A stretch of 64,000 nucleotides of DNA from Acidobacteriota bacterium (GCA_021791875.1 JAJYVU010000004.1:1-64000), one strand, 5' to 3'. Numbered from the stretch's first letter, positions 16,931 through 26,249 are shown. Notes: generated from the letters alone by a model not told the origin. A program made the numbers and translations.

Positions 16931-18406
16931 ATGATTCGACTCTTCAATACCCTCTCCGGCCAAATCGAACCCCTTTCCCCCGCCGACGGCAGCACCTTCC
17001 GCATGTACGCCTGCGGCCCCACCGTCTACGACTACGGCCACATCGGCAACTTCCGCACTTTCTGCCACGTCGACGTCCTCCGCCGCACCCTCCTGCTCGA
17101 AGGCCTTAACGTCCGCCACGTCATGAACATCACCGACGTCGACGACAAAATTATCCGCAACGCCGCCCAGGCTGGCCTGCCCATCTCCCAATACACCCAG
17201 AAATACGAGCGCGCATTCTTTGAAGACCTCGACGCCCTCACCGTCGCCCGGCCCGAGATCATTGCCCGCGCCACCGAGCACATCCCTTTCATGGTCTCGC
17301 TCATCCAGCGCCTGGCCGCGCAGGACATCGCCTACCAGACCGAAGACGGCTCCTGGTACTTCCGCATCTCCCGCTTCCCCGCTTACGGCAAGCTCTCCAA
17401 AAAGGACCTCACCGGCATCACCGACGGCGCACGCGTCGACGTCGACGAATACGAGAAAGACTCCGCACGCGACTTCGCCCTCTGGAAAGCCCCCAAGCCC
17501 GGCGAACACTTCTGGCAGACGGAACTCGGCCCCGGCCGTCCCGGCTGGCACATCGAGTGCTCCGCCATGGCCATGGAATACCTCGGCGAATCCATCGACC
17601 TTCACGCCGGCGGCGAAGACCTCATGTTCCCGCATCATGAGAACGAAATCGCCCAGTCCGAATGCGCCACTCATAAGCCCTTCGCGCGCCACTGGTTCCA
17701 TGTCCGCTTCCTGCTCGTCGAAGGCCGCAAAATGTCCAAGTCCGAAGGCAACTTCTTCACCCTCCGCGACCTGCTCCTCAAGGGCTACAAGGCCTCCGCC
17801 ATCCGCATGCTGCTCATCTCCGTACCCTACCGCCAGCAGCTGAACTTCACCTTTGAAGGTCTCGCAGCCGAGACGGCTGCCGTCGAGCGCCTGCGCGCCT
17901 TCCACCAGCGCATCCTCGCCGCGCCGCGCGCCGCCGAAACCAACTTCGAACTCCTCGCCGAGACTGAGGAATGCCGCATAGCCTTCCGCACCGGCCTTGA
18001 AAACGACCTCAACACTGCCGAAGCCCGCGCCGCCATCTTCGAACTCGTCCGCGCCGGCAACGCCGCCACGGACTCCGGTACCCTCAGCCAGGAAAACGCC
18101 GCTGCCATCCTCGACGCCCTCCGCGAATTCGACTCCGTTTTTGCCGTCCTCGAAGACCGCGACGCCGCGATCACGAAATTCGCCCTCGACTGGGCCGAGC
18201 ACGAAGGCCGCCTCGACCAGGCCGCGCCCGAAGTCCTCGCCCAGCGCGGACTCACCGATGACCAGATTCAATCCCTCGTCGACGAGCGCACCCAGGCCAA
18301 GCGCGCCCGCAACTTCGCCCGCGCCGACCAGATCCGCAACGACCTCGCCGCCAAAGGCATCCTCCTCGAAGACTCCAAAGACGGTGTCCGCTGGCGCCGC
18401 AAGTAA
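16931..18406 (+). CDS. cysS: Cysteinyl-tRNA synthetase
   Basis: 491-residue class Ia synthetase that charges tRNA-Cys. HIGN (the HIGH motif) is at 37-40 with Cys28 in MYACGPTVYD as a zinc ligand. Further zinc ligands lie in WHIECSAMAMEYLG and LMFPHHENEIAQSE. KMSKS is at 267-271. The DALR-type helical domain fills the C-terminal third. ATG 16931 starts exactly at the family N-terminus (MIRLFNTLSG). An extended -10-like element precedes it and a long imperfect hairpin repeat follows the stop. Confidence 0.96.
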   Translation: MIRLFNTLSGQIEPLSPADGSTFRMYACGPTVYDYGHIGNFRTFCHVDVLRRTLLLEGLNVRHVMNITDVDDKIIRNAAQAGLPISQYTQKYERAFFEDLDALTVARPEIIARATEHIPFMVSLIQRLAAQDIAYQTEDGSWYFRISRFPAYGKLSKKDLTGITDGARVDVDEYEKDSARDFALWKAPKPGEHFWQTELGPGRPGWHIECSAMAMEYLGESIDLHAGGEDLMFPHHENEIAQSECATHKPFARHWFHVRFLLVEGRKMSKSEGNFFTLRDLLLKGYKASAIRMLLISVPYRQQLNFTFEGLAAETAAVERLRAFHQRILAAPRAAETNFELLAETEECRIAFRTGLENDLNTAEARAAIFELVRAGNAATDSGTLSQENAAAILDALREFDSVFAVLEDRDAAITKFALDWAEHEGRLDQAAPEVLAQRGLTDDQIQSLVDERTQAKRARNFARADQIRNDLAAKGILLEDSKDGVRWRRK

Positions 18407-18419
18407 AACCCACAGTAAT

Positions 18420-18487
18420 CAGTTGTCAGTTGTCAGCAAAACCTGGTGACTGAGGACTGGGCACTGAGGACTGAAAACTGACAACTG
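18420..18487. repeat. Inverted repeat built from CAGTTGTCAGTT units
   Basis: Arms 18420-18436 (CAGTTGTCAGTTGTCAG) and 18471-18487 pair at 16 of 17 positions. The 34-base interior itself contains two copies of ACTGAGGACTG. It lies 13 bases after the cysS stop. Repeats of the ACTGA(A/G)(A/G)ACTG type recur between genes in several GC-rich phyla (recollection, not searched). It may act as a terminator hairpin for cysS and the EamA gene. Confidence 0.8.
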
Positions 18488-18504
18488 GGCCGGCGTGGCG
18501 GCCT

Positions 18505-19482
18505 TTACGCCTTGTCCTCAATCGGAGCCACTTCCAGCTCTGCCACCGTTTTGCCGCTCGTCATCTGGGACGACGTCACCAGCGCCACCGCGCACACCAC
18601 CGCCACCATCCCCACGTATTCGCTTGGGTGCGGATGCTCATTCAGAAACCCCATACCCAGAATCACCGCCACCACCGGATTCACGTACGCATACGTCGCC
18701 ACCTTGGCCACCGGAACGTGATGAATCAGCCAGATGTAGCAACTGAAGCCCAGAAGCGACCCAAAGAGGATCAGATAAGAAACTGCCGCAACACTGCGCT
18801 GATTCCAGATAGCGTGAGGCCATTGCCATGTGAGCGTGGCAACGAGCAGTTCGGATACACCAGCCGCCAGCATCTCCCATCCGGCCGCCACTAGCGGATG
18901 CACCGGCAGATGCATCCGCCGCGACAGCACCGAGCCGGAAGCAAAACTCAGCGCGCCCAGCAGCAGCACGACCGAAGCAATCATCTGCATCGTGGTTCCA
19001 TGCGTTGGCGCCCGCATGCTGGCAAGGAAGTCCCGCCACATGAGGGCCATCAGAGCAAAAAAGCCCAGCAGCAGCCCGATCACGCCGCGCTGCCGCAAAC
19101 GCTCGCCGCCCGGCAGCAGCGACTCAATCACGGCCACATAAAGCGGCGTCACGGCCACAATCAGCGCCGCCAGCCCACTGGCTACATACTTCTCGCTCCA
19201 CACCAGTCCAATATGGCCCGCAAACAACAGAATCACACCCAATAACCACAACCGCAGCATCACTCCGCGAGAGAAAAAGACTTGCCTTCCCGTGAAAAAA
19301 CAAAAAGCGAGCAAAATGCTTCCGCTGATCGACAAACGGGTACCCGCCAGAACAGTCGCCGGCAAGAGGCTCACACCGATGCTGTTGGCCGTGTATGTCG
19401 CGCCCCAGCAGACGTAAAGGCAGACAAATGCAAGCGCCACAGTAATCCGGGCTGGCTTTGATTGGGGTAACGGAGAACCCAT
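18505..19482 (-). CDS. EamA/DMT-family transporter
   Basis: 325 residues with ten hydrophobic segments arranged as two EamA repeats (first about 15-140, second about 165-300). The first contains CWGATYTANSIG near helix 1, and the second ends in PVVAVILGMGFLNEHP, a typical helix 9-10 segment. It is expected to export or import small metabolites across the inner membrane; substrate unknown. The start has no clear Shine-Dalgarno. The gene is divergent from the CPA2 antiporter and convergent with cysS. Confidence 0.88.
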   Translation of the reverse strand: MGSPLPQSKPARITVALAFVCLYVCWGATYTANSIGVSLLPATVLAGTRLSISGSILLAFCFFTGRQVFFSRGVMLRLWLLGVILLFAGHIGLVWSEKYVASGLAALIVAVTPLYVAVIESLLPGGERLRQRGVIGLLLGFFALMALMWRDFLASMRAPTHGTTMQMIASVVLLLGALSFASGSVLSRRMHLPVHPLVAAGWEMLAAGVSELLVATLTWQWPHAIWNQRSVAAVSYLILFGSLLGFSCYIWLIHHVPVAKVATYAYVNPVVAVILGMGFLNEHPHPSEYVGMVAVVCAVALVTSSQMTSGKTVAELEVAPIEDKA

Positions 19483-19816
19483 GGGCTATCAACATCCTAC
19501 CGTCTTGCCGAACATCGCAAAGCTCGCTGACCCAAATTCTTGCTCACAGAAACAACTCTTCTTTTCCCGGGACGTCCCATCGAACTTTTCATCCGCATGC
19601 GCTGAAGTGAACGAAATGCCATGCATCGGCCCGGATTCCACTGAATCCTCGACTCCTCTCTCTTCCAGCGGTCTCGTGACTTCCAGATGCTTGCATGGAA
19701 CCGCAGCGCCATGGCTCACAACCGGCCAATGGCTCTCAAGCAGATCGGTGGCCCCGGTGTTCGGTCACGATCCTTTGTGCTAGCCTACCCTCTCAACTCG
19801 CGCATCGAGGTTGGTC
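19483..19816. other. Intergenic region before the antiporter
   Basis: 334 bases between divergent genes. An extended -10-like TGCTAGCCT lies near 19778-19786, about 30 bases before the antiporter start. Short open frames here overlap one another and show no domain; I see no gene. Confidence 0.4.
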
Positions 19817-21046
19817 ATGTCCCTCATACAATCCCTTCTGCTCCTGTTACTCCTGTCCCGCGTCCTGGGTGAAATCGCTACGCGTTTCGGGCAGCCGGCC
19901 ATGCTGGGGGAAATTGCGGCAGGCATCATCCTCGGCCCGTCGTGCCTCGGCTACATCCACTACACCCCTGAGATCAAAGCCATCGCCGACATCGGCGTCC
20001 TGCTGCTCGTCTTCCTCGCAGGCATGGAGATGGATATCGACACCCTCCTCGCCTCGTTTCGTGGCCGCGCCGCATGGGTAAGCGCCGCAGGATTTCTTGT
20101 GCCGCTCATCGGTGGAATTTTGCTCGGCGCCATGTTTGGCCTCGATAACATGCGTACTACCTTCCTGGGCCTTTGCATCGCCATCACCGCTCTGCCCGTC
20201 AGCGTCCGTATCCTCATGGACCTGGGAAAGCTGCAAAGCGACATCGGTCAGCGAATTATCTCCGCATCTGTCGCCAACGATTTCGTATCGTTGCTGGTGC
20301 TCGGCGTAATCCTCGATCTTAAAAACGCGCCGGCAACCCTCCAGCAATTCCTCATTTCTATTAGCCAATCCCTCGGCAAGGCGCTGATTTTCATGGCCGT
20401 TTTTGCCATCGCTGCCCGGCTCGTCCGGCGATATTCTCCCGCCAGGCTCCTCAAATCCACCGGGCCCATCGAGAGGATACTCAGCAGCTTCAAGGGAGAT
20501 GAGGTACGCTTCGCCAGCATTCTGCTCTTCGTGATCGCCTTCGCCAGCTTTTCTGAGTTTCTCGGGCTTGATTTTGTTGTCGGCGCATTCTTCGGCTCCA
20601 TGCTCCTCAGTCATGAGGCCCTCGGTAAAAGCAATTTCAAGAAAATTGAACAAACCGCCTCCAGCGTGACCATGGGATTCGTCGGACCCGTCTTTTTTGC
20701 CGCCATCGGTCTTGAATTCAACGCCTCCAGCCTCAAAGACTGGACCCTGGTCACAGCCGTCCTGCTTGTTTCATTTGCAGGAAAAATCCTCGGTGGCTAC
20801 ATCGGAGGAAGACTCGCGAAGCTCGGGCACGCTGCAAGCTGGACTCTCGGCATGGGGTTAAACGGTCGCGGCGTCATGGAACTGGTCATTGCCAACATCG
20901 CCCTGTCCAGTGGACTCATCGGACCACAGTTGTTCACAACTCTTGTGCTCATGGCCGTCGTAACGACTTTTGCCACTCCTGTCCTCCTCAGGACGGGTTT
21001 CCAGTATCTGGAAAAAACGCAGCCCAAGCCCCTGGCTCCATCATGA
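19817..21046 (+). CDS. Cation:proton antiporter, CPA2 (Kef/NapA-like) family
   Basis: 409 residues with about 12 transmembrane helices. N-terminal segments GQPAMLGEIAAGIILGP and IADIGVLLLVFLAGMEMD are conserved CPA2 helices. SVSVRILMDLG-type and VANDFVSLLVLGV segments hold the unwound-helix/ND region, where Asn-Asp at VANDF would be the ion-binding pair. No cytosolic RCK (KTN) domain is attached, so it resembles NapA/GerN rather than full Kef channels. Likely role: Na+ or K+ exchange for H+ and pH homeostasis. ATG 19817 follows GAGG; a TTG at 19811 is less likely. Confidence 0.9.
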   Translation: MSLIQSLLLLLLLSRVLGEIATRFGQPAMLGEIAAGIILGPSCLGYIHYTPEIKAIADIGVLLLVFLAGMEMDIDTLLASFRGRAAWVSAAGFLVPLIGGILLGAMFGLDNMRTTFLGLCIAITALPVSVRILMDLGKLQSDIGQRIISASVANDFVSLLVLGVILDLKNAPATLQQFLISISQSLGKALIFMAVFAIAARLVRRYSPARLLKSTGPIERILSSFKGDEVRFASILLFVIAFASFSEFLGLDFVVGAFFGSMLLSHEALGKSNFKKIEQTASSVTMGFVGPVFFAAIGLEFNASSLKDWTLVTAVLLVSFAGKILGGYIGGRLAKLGHAASWTLGMGLNGRGVMELVIANIALSSGLIGPQLFTTLVLMAVVTTFATPVLLRTGFQYLEKTQPKPLAPS

Positions 21047-21615
21047 TTCGTTCACTGTCGGCGACCAACTCGGAGCATACGTCAGTACGATCCTCTTCCA
21101 GATTTCGCGAAGTGCATGCTACCCTGCTCTCAAGCGACTCCGTCGAGCAACTTCGCCCTCGGTCTGATCCCATGCGCAGCAAGCACATCCCGTATCCGGT
21201 CGCGTTCAGCCGCAAGAGCTGGACTGGTGCGTTTGTGCGCTCCATTGCTCCCCGGCGCCATCTTCGCGTGCTCCCCACTCTCACGCGACCTAGCCTCTTC
21301 GGCAGCGACTAAAACTGGTCTCATACCTCTGTCGCCTTTGGCGGTACTCACGTAGGAGACCCGCCATCGAAGCGGGGCTCAAGTCCTTCATCCAGGAAAA
21401 GGAGCTTTCCATGAGACCAGTTTTCTAGTCCCACCGCTGCCCCGCCGCATCCGCCCGGGCCTCATCGGCCCAAAAACTGGATCGGCTGGTGTGAAGTGGG
21501 ACCTCCCGCAATCACCTGCTTCGCTGCCCCGCTTTCACGGGCGGCCCAACGCTCTTTCGGGGATCCTGCCACTCGTGGCACCAACTAAATCCCCTGTCCG
21601 CAAGGAGAAACACAC
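21047..21615. other. 569-base gene-free region with structured element
   Basis: No convincing gene: the open frames here are Ser/Arg-rich and mutually overlapping. It contains the 14-bp inverted repeat at 21311-21424 described separately, a further AAAACTGG copy near 21473, and the leader of the class III aminotransferase with AAGGAG at 21604-21609. Confidence 0.5.
21311..21424. repeat. 14-bp perfect inverted repeat enclosing a possible structured RNA
   Basis: AAAACTGGTCTCAT (21311-21324) and its exact complement (21411-21424) flank 86 bases. Within them a second near-perfect 9-bp hairpin pairs GAGACCCGC (about 21356-21364) with GCGGGGCTC (about 21372-21380), one mismatch. The whole could fold as a two-stem RNA or mark the ends of a tiny decayed element. 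Confidence 0.65.
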
Positions 21616-23001
21616 ATGACGCCCATCGATACTCAGACCGAAGACCAGATCCGCCAGACCTACGGCCCCAAAATCAATACGCCACTCCCCGGCCCCAAGG
21701 CGCGCGCCGTCGTCGAAGCCGATGACCGCATCGTCTCGCCCAGCTACACCCGCTCCTATCCCATGGTCGCCAAACGTGGCCGCGGCCTGCGCATCGAAGA
21801 CGTCGACGGCAACACATTCCTCGACTTCGCCGCCGGTATCGCCGTCTGCTCCACCGGCCATTGCCATCCTGAAGTCGTCGCCGCCATCCAGAAGCAGGCC
21901 GCCGAGCTCATCCACATGTCCGGCACCGACTTCTACTACGAGCACATGGTCACCCTCGCCGAGCGCCTCTCCAAAGTCGCGCCCATGAAGGGGCCCCATC
22001 GCTTCTACTACGGCAACTCTGGCGCGGAAGCCATCGAGTGCGCTCTCAAGATCGCCCGCTACCACACCGGACGCCAGCACATCATTGCCTTCCTCGGCGC
22101 ATTCCATGGCCGCACCATGGGCGCTCTTTCGCTCACCGCTTCCAAGCCCCAGCAGCGGCGCCGGTTCTCGCCGCTCGTCCCCGGCGTCACCCACGTCCGC
22201 TACCCCTACGCCTATCGCGGCTGCGCCGGCGGCCCACAGGAAGTGGAAGCCTACGCGCTCGGCTGCGCCCGCTACATTGAGGACAAGCTCTTCAAGACCG
22301 TCCTCGCACCCGAAGAAGTCGCCGCCATCTTCGTCGAACCCATTCAGGGCGAAGGCGGCTACGTCCCCGCGCCCACCGTCTTCCTGCAGGAGCTCCGCCG
22401 CATCTGCGACAAGTACGGCATCCTTCTTGTCGCCGACGAAGTCCAGTCCGGCGCCGGCCGCACCGGTCAGTGGTGGGCCATTCAGGACTCCGGCGTCGAG
22501 CCCGACATCATCACCGTCGCCAAGGGCATCGCCTCCGGCATGCCCCTCAGCGTCTGCATGACCAGGGCCGAAATCATGGACTGGAAGCCCGGCTCCCATG
22601 CCTCCACCTTCGGCGGCAATCCTGTCTCCATCGCCGCCGCGCTTGCCACCATGGACATCCTCGAGCGCGAAGGCATCGCCAACGCCGCCAAAATCGGCGG
22701 CCAGATGCTCGACCGCCTCCGCACCTGGCTCAGCCGGCACCCCAATGTCGGCGATGTCCGCGGCCGCGGCCTCATGATCGGCGTCGAACTCGTCAAGGAT
22801 CAGGACACCCGCGAGCCTGTTCCCGCATTGCGCGATCGCGTCGTCGATCTCTGCTTCGAGAAGGGCCTGCTCATCCTCGGCTGCGGTGAAACCTCCATCC
22901 GCCTCGCTCCGCCGCTCATCGTCAATGAGCACGAAGCCGCCATTGCTCTCGACATCCTCGAAGAAAGCCTCACCCAGGCCGCCAAAGAAATGTCGAACTA
23001 A
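21616..23001 (+). CDS. Class III aminotransferase (GABA/acetylornithine type)
   Basis: 461-residue PLP aminotransferase. Glycine-rich YGNSGAEAIECALKIAR binds the cofactor phosphate, the GAFHGRTMGALSLT segment is typical, FVEPIQGEGGY and DEVQSGAGRTG (Asp of the PLP pyridine contact) are intact, and Lys303 in TVAKGIASGMPL is the Schiff-base lysine. Family members transfer amino groups from 4-aminobutyrate, acetylornithine or other omega-amino acids to 2-oxoglutarate. The long N-terminal extension (about 45 residues before YPMVAKRG) and the GHCHPEV segment fit the GabT-like branch better than ArgD. AAGGAG precedes the start. A strong terminator follows, so it is probably monocistronic. Confidence 0.9.
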   Translation: MTPIDTQTEDQIRQTYGPKINTPLPGPKARAVVEADDRIVSPSYTRSYPMVAKRGRGLRIEDVDGNTFLDFAAGIAVCSTGHCHPEVVAAIQKQAAELIHMSGTDFYYEHMVTLAERLSKVAPMKGPHRFYYGNSGAEAIECALKIARYHTGRQHIIAFLGAFHGRTMGALSLTASKPQQRRRFSPLVPGVTHVRYPYAYRGCAGGPQEVEAYALGCARYIEDKLFKTVLAPEEVAAIFVEPIQGEGGYVPAPTVFLQELRRICDKYGILLVADEVQSGAGRTGQWWAIQDSGVEPDIITVAKGIASGMPLSVCMTRAEIMDWKPGSHASTFGGNPVSIAAALATMDILEREGIANAAKIGGQMLDRLRTWLSRHPNVGDVRGRGLMIGVELVKDQDTREPVPALRDRVVDLCFEKGLLILGCGETSIRLAPPLIVNEHEAAIALDILEESLTQAAKEMSN

Positions 23002-23021
23002 CCCTATCCACGCACCAGAGC

Positions 23022-23052
23022 AAAAAGGGGGGATCATCGATCCCCCCTTTTT
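23022..23052 (+). terminator. Intrinsic terminator of the aminotransferase gene
   Basis: Perfect 14-bp stem AAAAAGGGGGGATC/GATCCCCCCTTTTT with a 3-base loop, 20 bases after the stop. Confidence 0.95.
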
Positions 23053-23144
23053 CCGCCTCTCCCCCAGATTCCGCGTAGGACGCGCACCACGCACAGGAAT
23101 TCACTCACAGATCCGAGCACCACAAAAGCTGGGAGCTGAAAGTT

Positions 23145-23259
23145 AGAGCATTTCCCCTGTTGGTATAGACCGAGGAGAGAATCTCAACGCAGCCTTTCTG
23201 TTAAGAAAAGCTGCGCTTGGTTGAATTCAGAAAGTTCACAGGAATAAGGGAAATGCTCT
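23145..23259. repeat. MITE-like repeat, copy 1 (115 bp)
   Basis: Terminal inverted repeats AGAGCATTTCCC/GGGAAATGCTCT are perfect over 12 bp. An internal CGCAGC...GCTGCG stem sits near the centre, so the whole unit can fold into one long hairpin. A second copy of identical length occurs at 39453-39567 with 96 of 115 matching bases and no gaps. It contains no open frame. Confidence 0.85.
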
Positions 23260-23268
23260 GATTCCCGC

Positions 23269-23604
23269 TCACCGCTGCTGCTTCCGTTCCTCTTCCCGCT
23301 TTTGCAGCCGCTCCAGCCGCCGCAGATACTGACGCCGAAACAGCATCCCGACAAACAGAAACGCCGCTGCAATCCCCGCCTGGGCAATTCCGCGCGCCAG
23401 CGCATGGTGGTGCATACTCAGGAGCGCGTCAAAGAACCAGACCGCCGCCCCGAAGAACCATATCCGGTAAAAAATCCGTCCCAGGTAGCCCACTTCTCTT
23501 GGGATGCAGTCTAACTCCGTCCCCCGTTCCCTGCAGTGTGCCCCACATCTCGAAGAGATCTGTCGACGCGCAACGCGCGCTCGCCCGGACGGCCATTCCC
23601 CCAT
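23269..23604 (-). CDS. Small membrane protein, unknown
   Basis: Up to 111 residues. The part from residue 38 looks genuine: two hydrophobic helices (about 46-62 and 71-88) followed by a strongly basic/acidic helical tail (RRQYLRRLERLQKREEERKQQR) that probably lies in the cytosol. The first 37 residues are Arg/Cys-rich, lack a ribosome site and may not be translated; a GTG at 23493 is an alternative start. It is divergent from the EF-G-like gene. No family recognised. Confidence 0.5.
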   Translation of the reverse strand: MGEWPSGRARVARRQISSRCGAHCRERGTELDCIPREVGYLGRIFYRIWFFGAAVWFFDALLSMHHHALARGIAQAGIAAAFLFVGMLFRRQYLRRLERLQKREEERKQQR

Positions 23605-23936
23605 GCCGCCAGCACCACTGACGACCCTGCATCCCGTGTGCTAGTATGCAAACCTTCTAAGAAGAAACACCGGTTCGCTGTCTGAACCAGAGCACAATTT
23701 TTGAGGCCTGCCCAACTTTCAGGGCAATCGACGCGGAGCTCTCTCATGACGTGGAGAACCGCAGCTTCGGCACGAGCACCACACAGACGCCTCTCGCGAC
23801 GCCTTCCAGCTATCCCTGTGCCCGCTCACCGCCGCCCCTCACTACATTTCTCGCAGCCGCTTTCCTCTCTTCGACCCTCCCTTCTTCCACCGGAGCGCCC
23901 TCGCCCCGGCCATGTCCATTCCCAAAGGAGTACACG

Positions 23937-26108
23937 ATGAAAACCTATCCCAGCTCGGAGATTCGCAACGTAACCCTAGCCGGGCATGCGCAGAGCGGAA
24001 AAACCACTCTCATTTCCGCCATGTTGCATGCCGCCCGAATGACCCAGAAACTCGGCCGCATGGAAGACGGCTCCGCCGTCACCGCGTATGACGAAGAAGA
24101 CGTCGCCCGCGGCACCACCATGCATGCCGCCGTCGCCTTTGCCGAATGGAATGGAATCAAGGTCAACCTCATCGACACCCCGGGCTTCCACATGTTCGCC
24201 CATGAGGCCCGCAGCGCCATGATGCCCGTCGAATCCGCTCTCATCGTCGTCCACGCCGTCAACGGCGTCGAGCCCATCACCGAGCGCGTCTGGAAGTTCG
24301 TCGAAGAATCCGCCATGCCCCACGCGGTCGTCATCAACCACATGGACCACGCCCGCGCCGAAGCCTCCTGGGAGGAAACCCTGGAAGCCCTCCGCGATCG
24401 CTACGGCCGCACCGTCGTGCCCGTTCAGGTCCCCTGGTATCGCGACGGCCTCTTCACCGGCATCGTCGACCTCGTCACCATGCAGGCTTTTGAATACGAG
24501 CCCATGGGCAGCGGCCAGGGCAAAATCGTCGAAATCCCCGCTTCGCTTGCCGACTCCGCCAAGGCCGCGCACGAAGCCCTCGTCGAGCTTGTCGCCGAAG
24601 GCAAAGACGAACTCATGGAAGAGTTCTTCTCCGTCGGAACGTTGCCCGAGCAGCACCTCATCACCGCGCTCCATGAGGCCATCCGCGAAGACCGCATCTT
24701 CCCTGTGCTCTTCACCAGCGCACTCGCCGAGGTTGCCGCCGACCACCTCCTTGACTTCCTCAAGGTCTACGCACCTACCCCGCTGGAGCGCCAGCCCGTC
24801 GCCGCCCGCGCCAAAGCCGCCGCGATTCACGCCGCCTCCAACGGCCACGCCTCTGAAGCCGAGGCCATTGCAGAAGCCGCCGACGGCGAAATCGTCATGC
24901 GCTCCGTCGACGACTCCGAGCCGCTTTCCATCTACGTCTTCAAAACCATGACCGACCCCTTCGCCGGCCGCATCAGTTTCTTTAAGGTCTTCTCCGGTTC
25001 GTTAAAGAGCGACGTCGCGGTTACAAATTACTCCCGCGGCTCAACCGAAAAGTTCGCCCATCTCTCCATCATGCAGGGCAACACCGCCGTCCCCGTCGAC
25101 GAACTCCACGCCGGCGACCTCGGCGCCGTCGCCAAACTCAAGGACACCGCCACCGGTGACACCCTCGGTGAAAAGGGCCACGAAATCTTCTTCGAGCCCG
25201 TCCCGCTGCCTGAACCTGCCATGACCTGGGCCATCGAGCCGAAGACCCGCTCCGACGAAGACAAGCTCGCCCCCGCAGTCCACAAGCTCATGGAAGAGGA
25301 TCTGCTCGTCCGCTTCTACCGCGACGCCACGACCAACGAATTCCTCATCGCCGCCGCCGGCCAGCCACACATCGAGTCGCTCGTCTCCAAGCTCCGCAAG
25401 CGCTACCACACTGAGGTCACGCTCAAAGCGCCCAAGGTCCCCTACCGCGAAACCATCCGTGGGCGCGCCGAGGCCCAGGGGCGCCACAAAAAGCAGACCG
25501 GCGGACACGGCCAGTTCGGCGACTGCAAGATTCGTATCGAACCTCTGGCGCGCGGCGGCGGCTTCGAGTTTGAGAACGACATCTTCGGTGGCGCTATCCC
25601 ACGCCAGTTCATCCCCGCCGTCGAAAAAGGCATTCAGGAGTCCGCCGCTCGCGGCTACCTCGCCGGCTTCCCCGTCGTCGACTTCAAGGTCACTCTCTTC
25701 GACGGTAGCTATCACGACGTCGACTCCAACGAACTCTCCTTCAAGATGGCCGGCCGTCTCGCCTTCCGAAAATGCATGGAGCAGGCCAAGCCCGTCCTGC
25801 TCGAACCCATCATGACCGTCGAAATCGAGGCCCCCAATGACTTCGCCGGAACGCTCATGGGCGACCTCAACCAGCGCCGCGGGCGAGTCCAGGGCCAGCT
25901 CCAGAAACCCGGCGGCCAGAACCTGGTCATCCAGGCCCAGGTCCCCATGGCGGAAATGCTCGACTACGGCCAATCCCTCACCGCGCTCACCCAGGGCCGC
26001 GGCAGCTTCCACATGGAAATGGACCATTACGACATCGTTCCCAATTCCATCGCGGAGAAAATCATCGCCACAGCCAAGAAACCCTCCGAGGACGACGAAG
26101 CAGCCTGA
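23937..26108 (+). CDS. Elongation factor G-like GTPase (EF-G paralogue)
   Basis: 723 residues. G1 motif GHAQSGKT (16-23), G3 in NLIDTPGFHMF and G4 NHMD (in place of NKxD) mark a translational GTPase. EF-G domains II-V follow, with a domain IV start at GGHGQFGDCKIRIEP. Differences from canonical EF-G are clear: G4 reads NHMD, and an Ala/Glu-rich insertion lies at about 281-305. This fits the EF-G2/FusA2 group, whose precise role (stress translation, recycling) differs between species. AAAGGAG at 23924-23930 fixes ATG 23937; the frame is open back to 23751 without conservation. An extended -10-like TGCTAGTAT lies near 23638. It is not in an str operon, which also argues for a paralogue. Confidence 0.9.
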   Translation: MKTYPSSEIRNVTLAGHAQSGKTTLISAMLHAARMTQKLGRMEDGSAVTAYDEEDVARGTTMHAAVAFAEWNGIKVNLIDTPGFHMFAHEARSAMMPVESALIVVHAVNGVEPITERVWKFVEESAMPHAVVINHMDHARAEASWEETLEALRDRYGRTVVPVQVPWYRDGLFTGIVDLVTMQAFEYEPMGSGQGKIVEIPASLADSAKAAHEALVELVAEGKDELMEEFFSVGTLPEQHLITALHEAIREDRIFPVLFTSALAEVAADHLLDFLKVYAPTPLERQPVAARAKAAAIHAASNGHASEAEAIAEAADGEIVMRSVDDSEPLSIYVFKTMTDPFAGRISFFKVFSGSLKSDVAVTNYSRGSTEKFAHLSIMQGNTAVPVDELHAGDLGAVAKLKDTATGDTLGEKGHEIFFEPVPLPEPAMTWAIEPKTRSDEDKLAPAVHKLMEEDLLVRFYRDATTNEFLIAAAGQPHIESLVSKLRKRYHTEVTLKAPKVPYRETIRGRAEAQGRHKKQTGGHGQFGDCKIRIEPLARGGGFEFENDIFGGAIPRQFIPAVEKGIQESAARGYLAGFPVVDFKVTLFDGSYHDVDSNELSFKMAGRLAFRKCMEQAKPVLLEPIMTVEIEAPNDFAGTLMGDLNQRRGRVQGQLQKPGGQNLVIQAQVPMAEMLDYGQSLTALTQGRGSFHMEMDHYDIVPNSIAEKIIATAKKPSEDDEAA

Positions 26109-26123
26109 ACCTTCCTCACCCGG

Positions 26124-26161
26124 AACGGCGCGGCAACTCGCACTGCCGCGCCGTTCGTTTC
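26124..26161 (+). terminator. Terminator hairpin after the EF-G-like gene
   Basis: Perfect 12-bp stem AACGGCGCGGCA/TGCCGCGCCGTT (26124-26135 and 26144-26155), loop of 8, followed by CGTTTCTCC. The T-run is weak but the stem is strong and lies 15 bases after the stop. Confidence 0.75.
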
Positions 26162-26200
26162 TCCTGCGGAAATTCCCGGCCGTCGATCCAATTTTCACGG

Positions 26201-26249
26201 CATGCATGTGACTCTTTTCCGGCGTCCGCGCATCAAAGTTACATGCATG
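26201..26249. promoter_or_regulatory. Inverted repeat upstream of the TetR gene (candidate operator)
   Basis: CATGCATGTGACT (26201-26213) and AGTTACATGCATG (26237-26249) are complementary at 12 of 13 positions, and each contains the self-palindrome CATGCATG. About 95 bases before the TetR start, this could be an autoregulatory operator pair. A TTTATAA element follows at about 26254. Confidence 0.5.

Noticed and set aside
16733-18271. 512-codon open frame antisense to cysS
   Set aside because: It mirrors the codon pattern of a well-supported synthetase and is Glu/Gly/Val-rich without any domain; typical of GC-rich antisense frames.
21043-21312. 89-codon frame starting at the antiporter stop (ATGA)
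   Set aside because: The overlap looks like coupling, but the product is Ser/Arg-rich, lacks a ribosome site and has no fold-like pattern.
21535-23094. 519-codon open frame antisense to the class III aminotransferase
   Set aside because: Same reason: the opposite strand carries all PLP motifs and a ribosome site.
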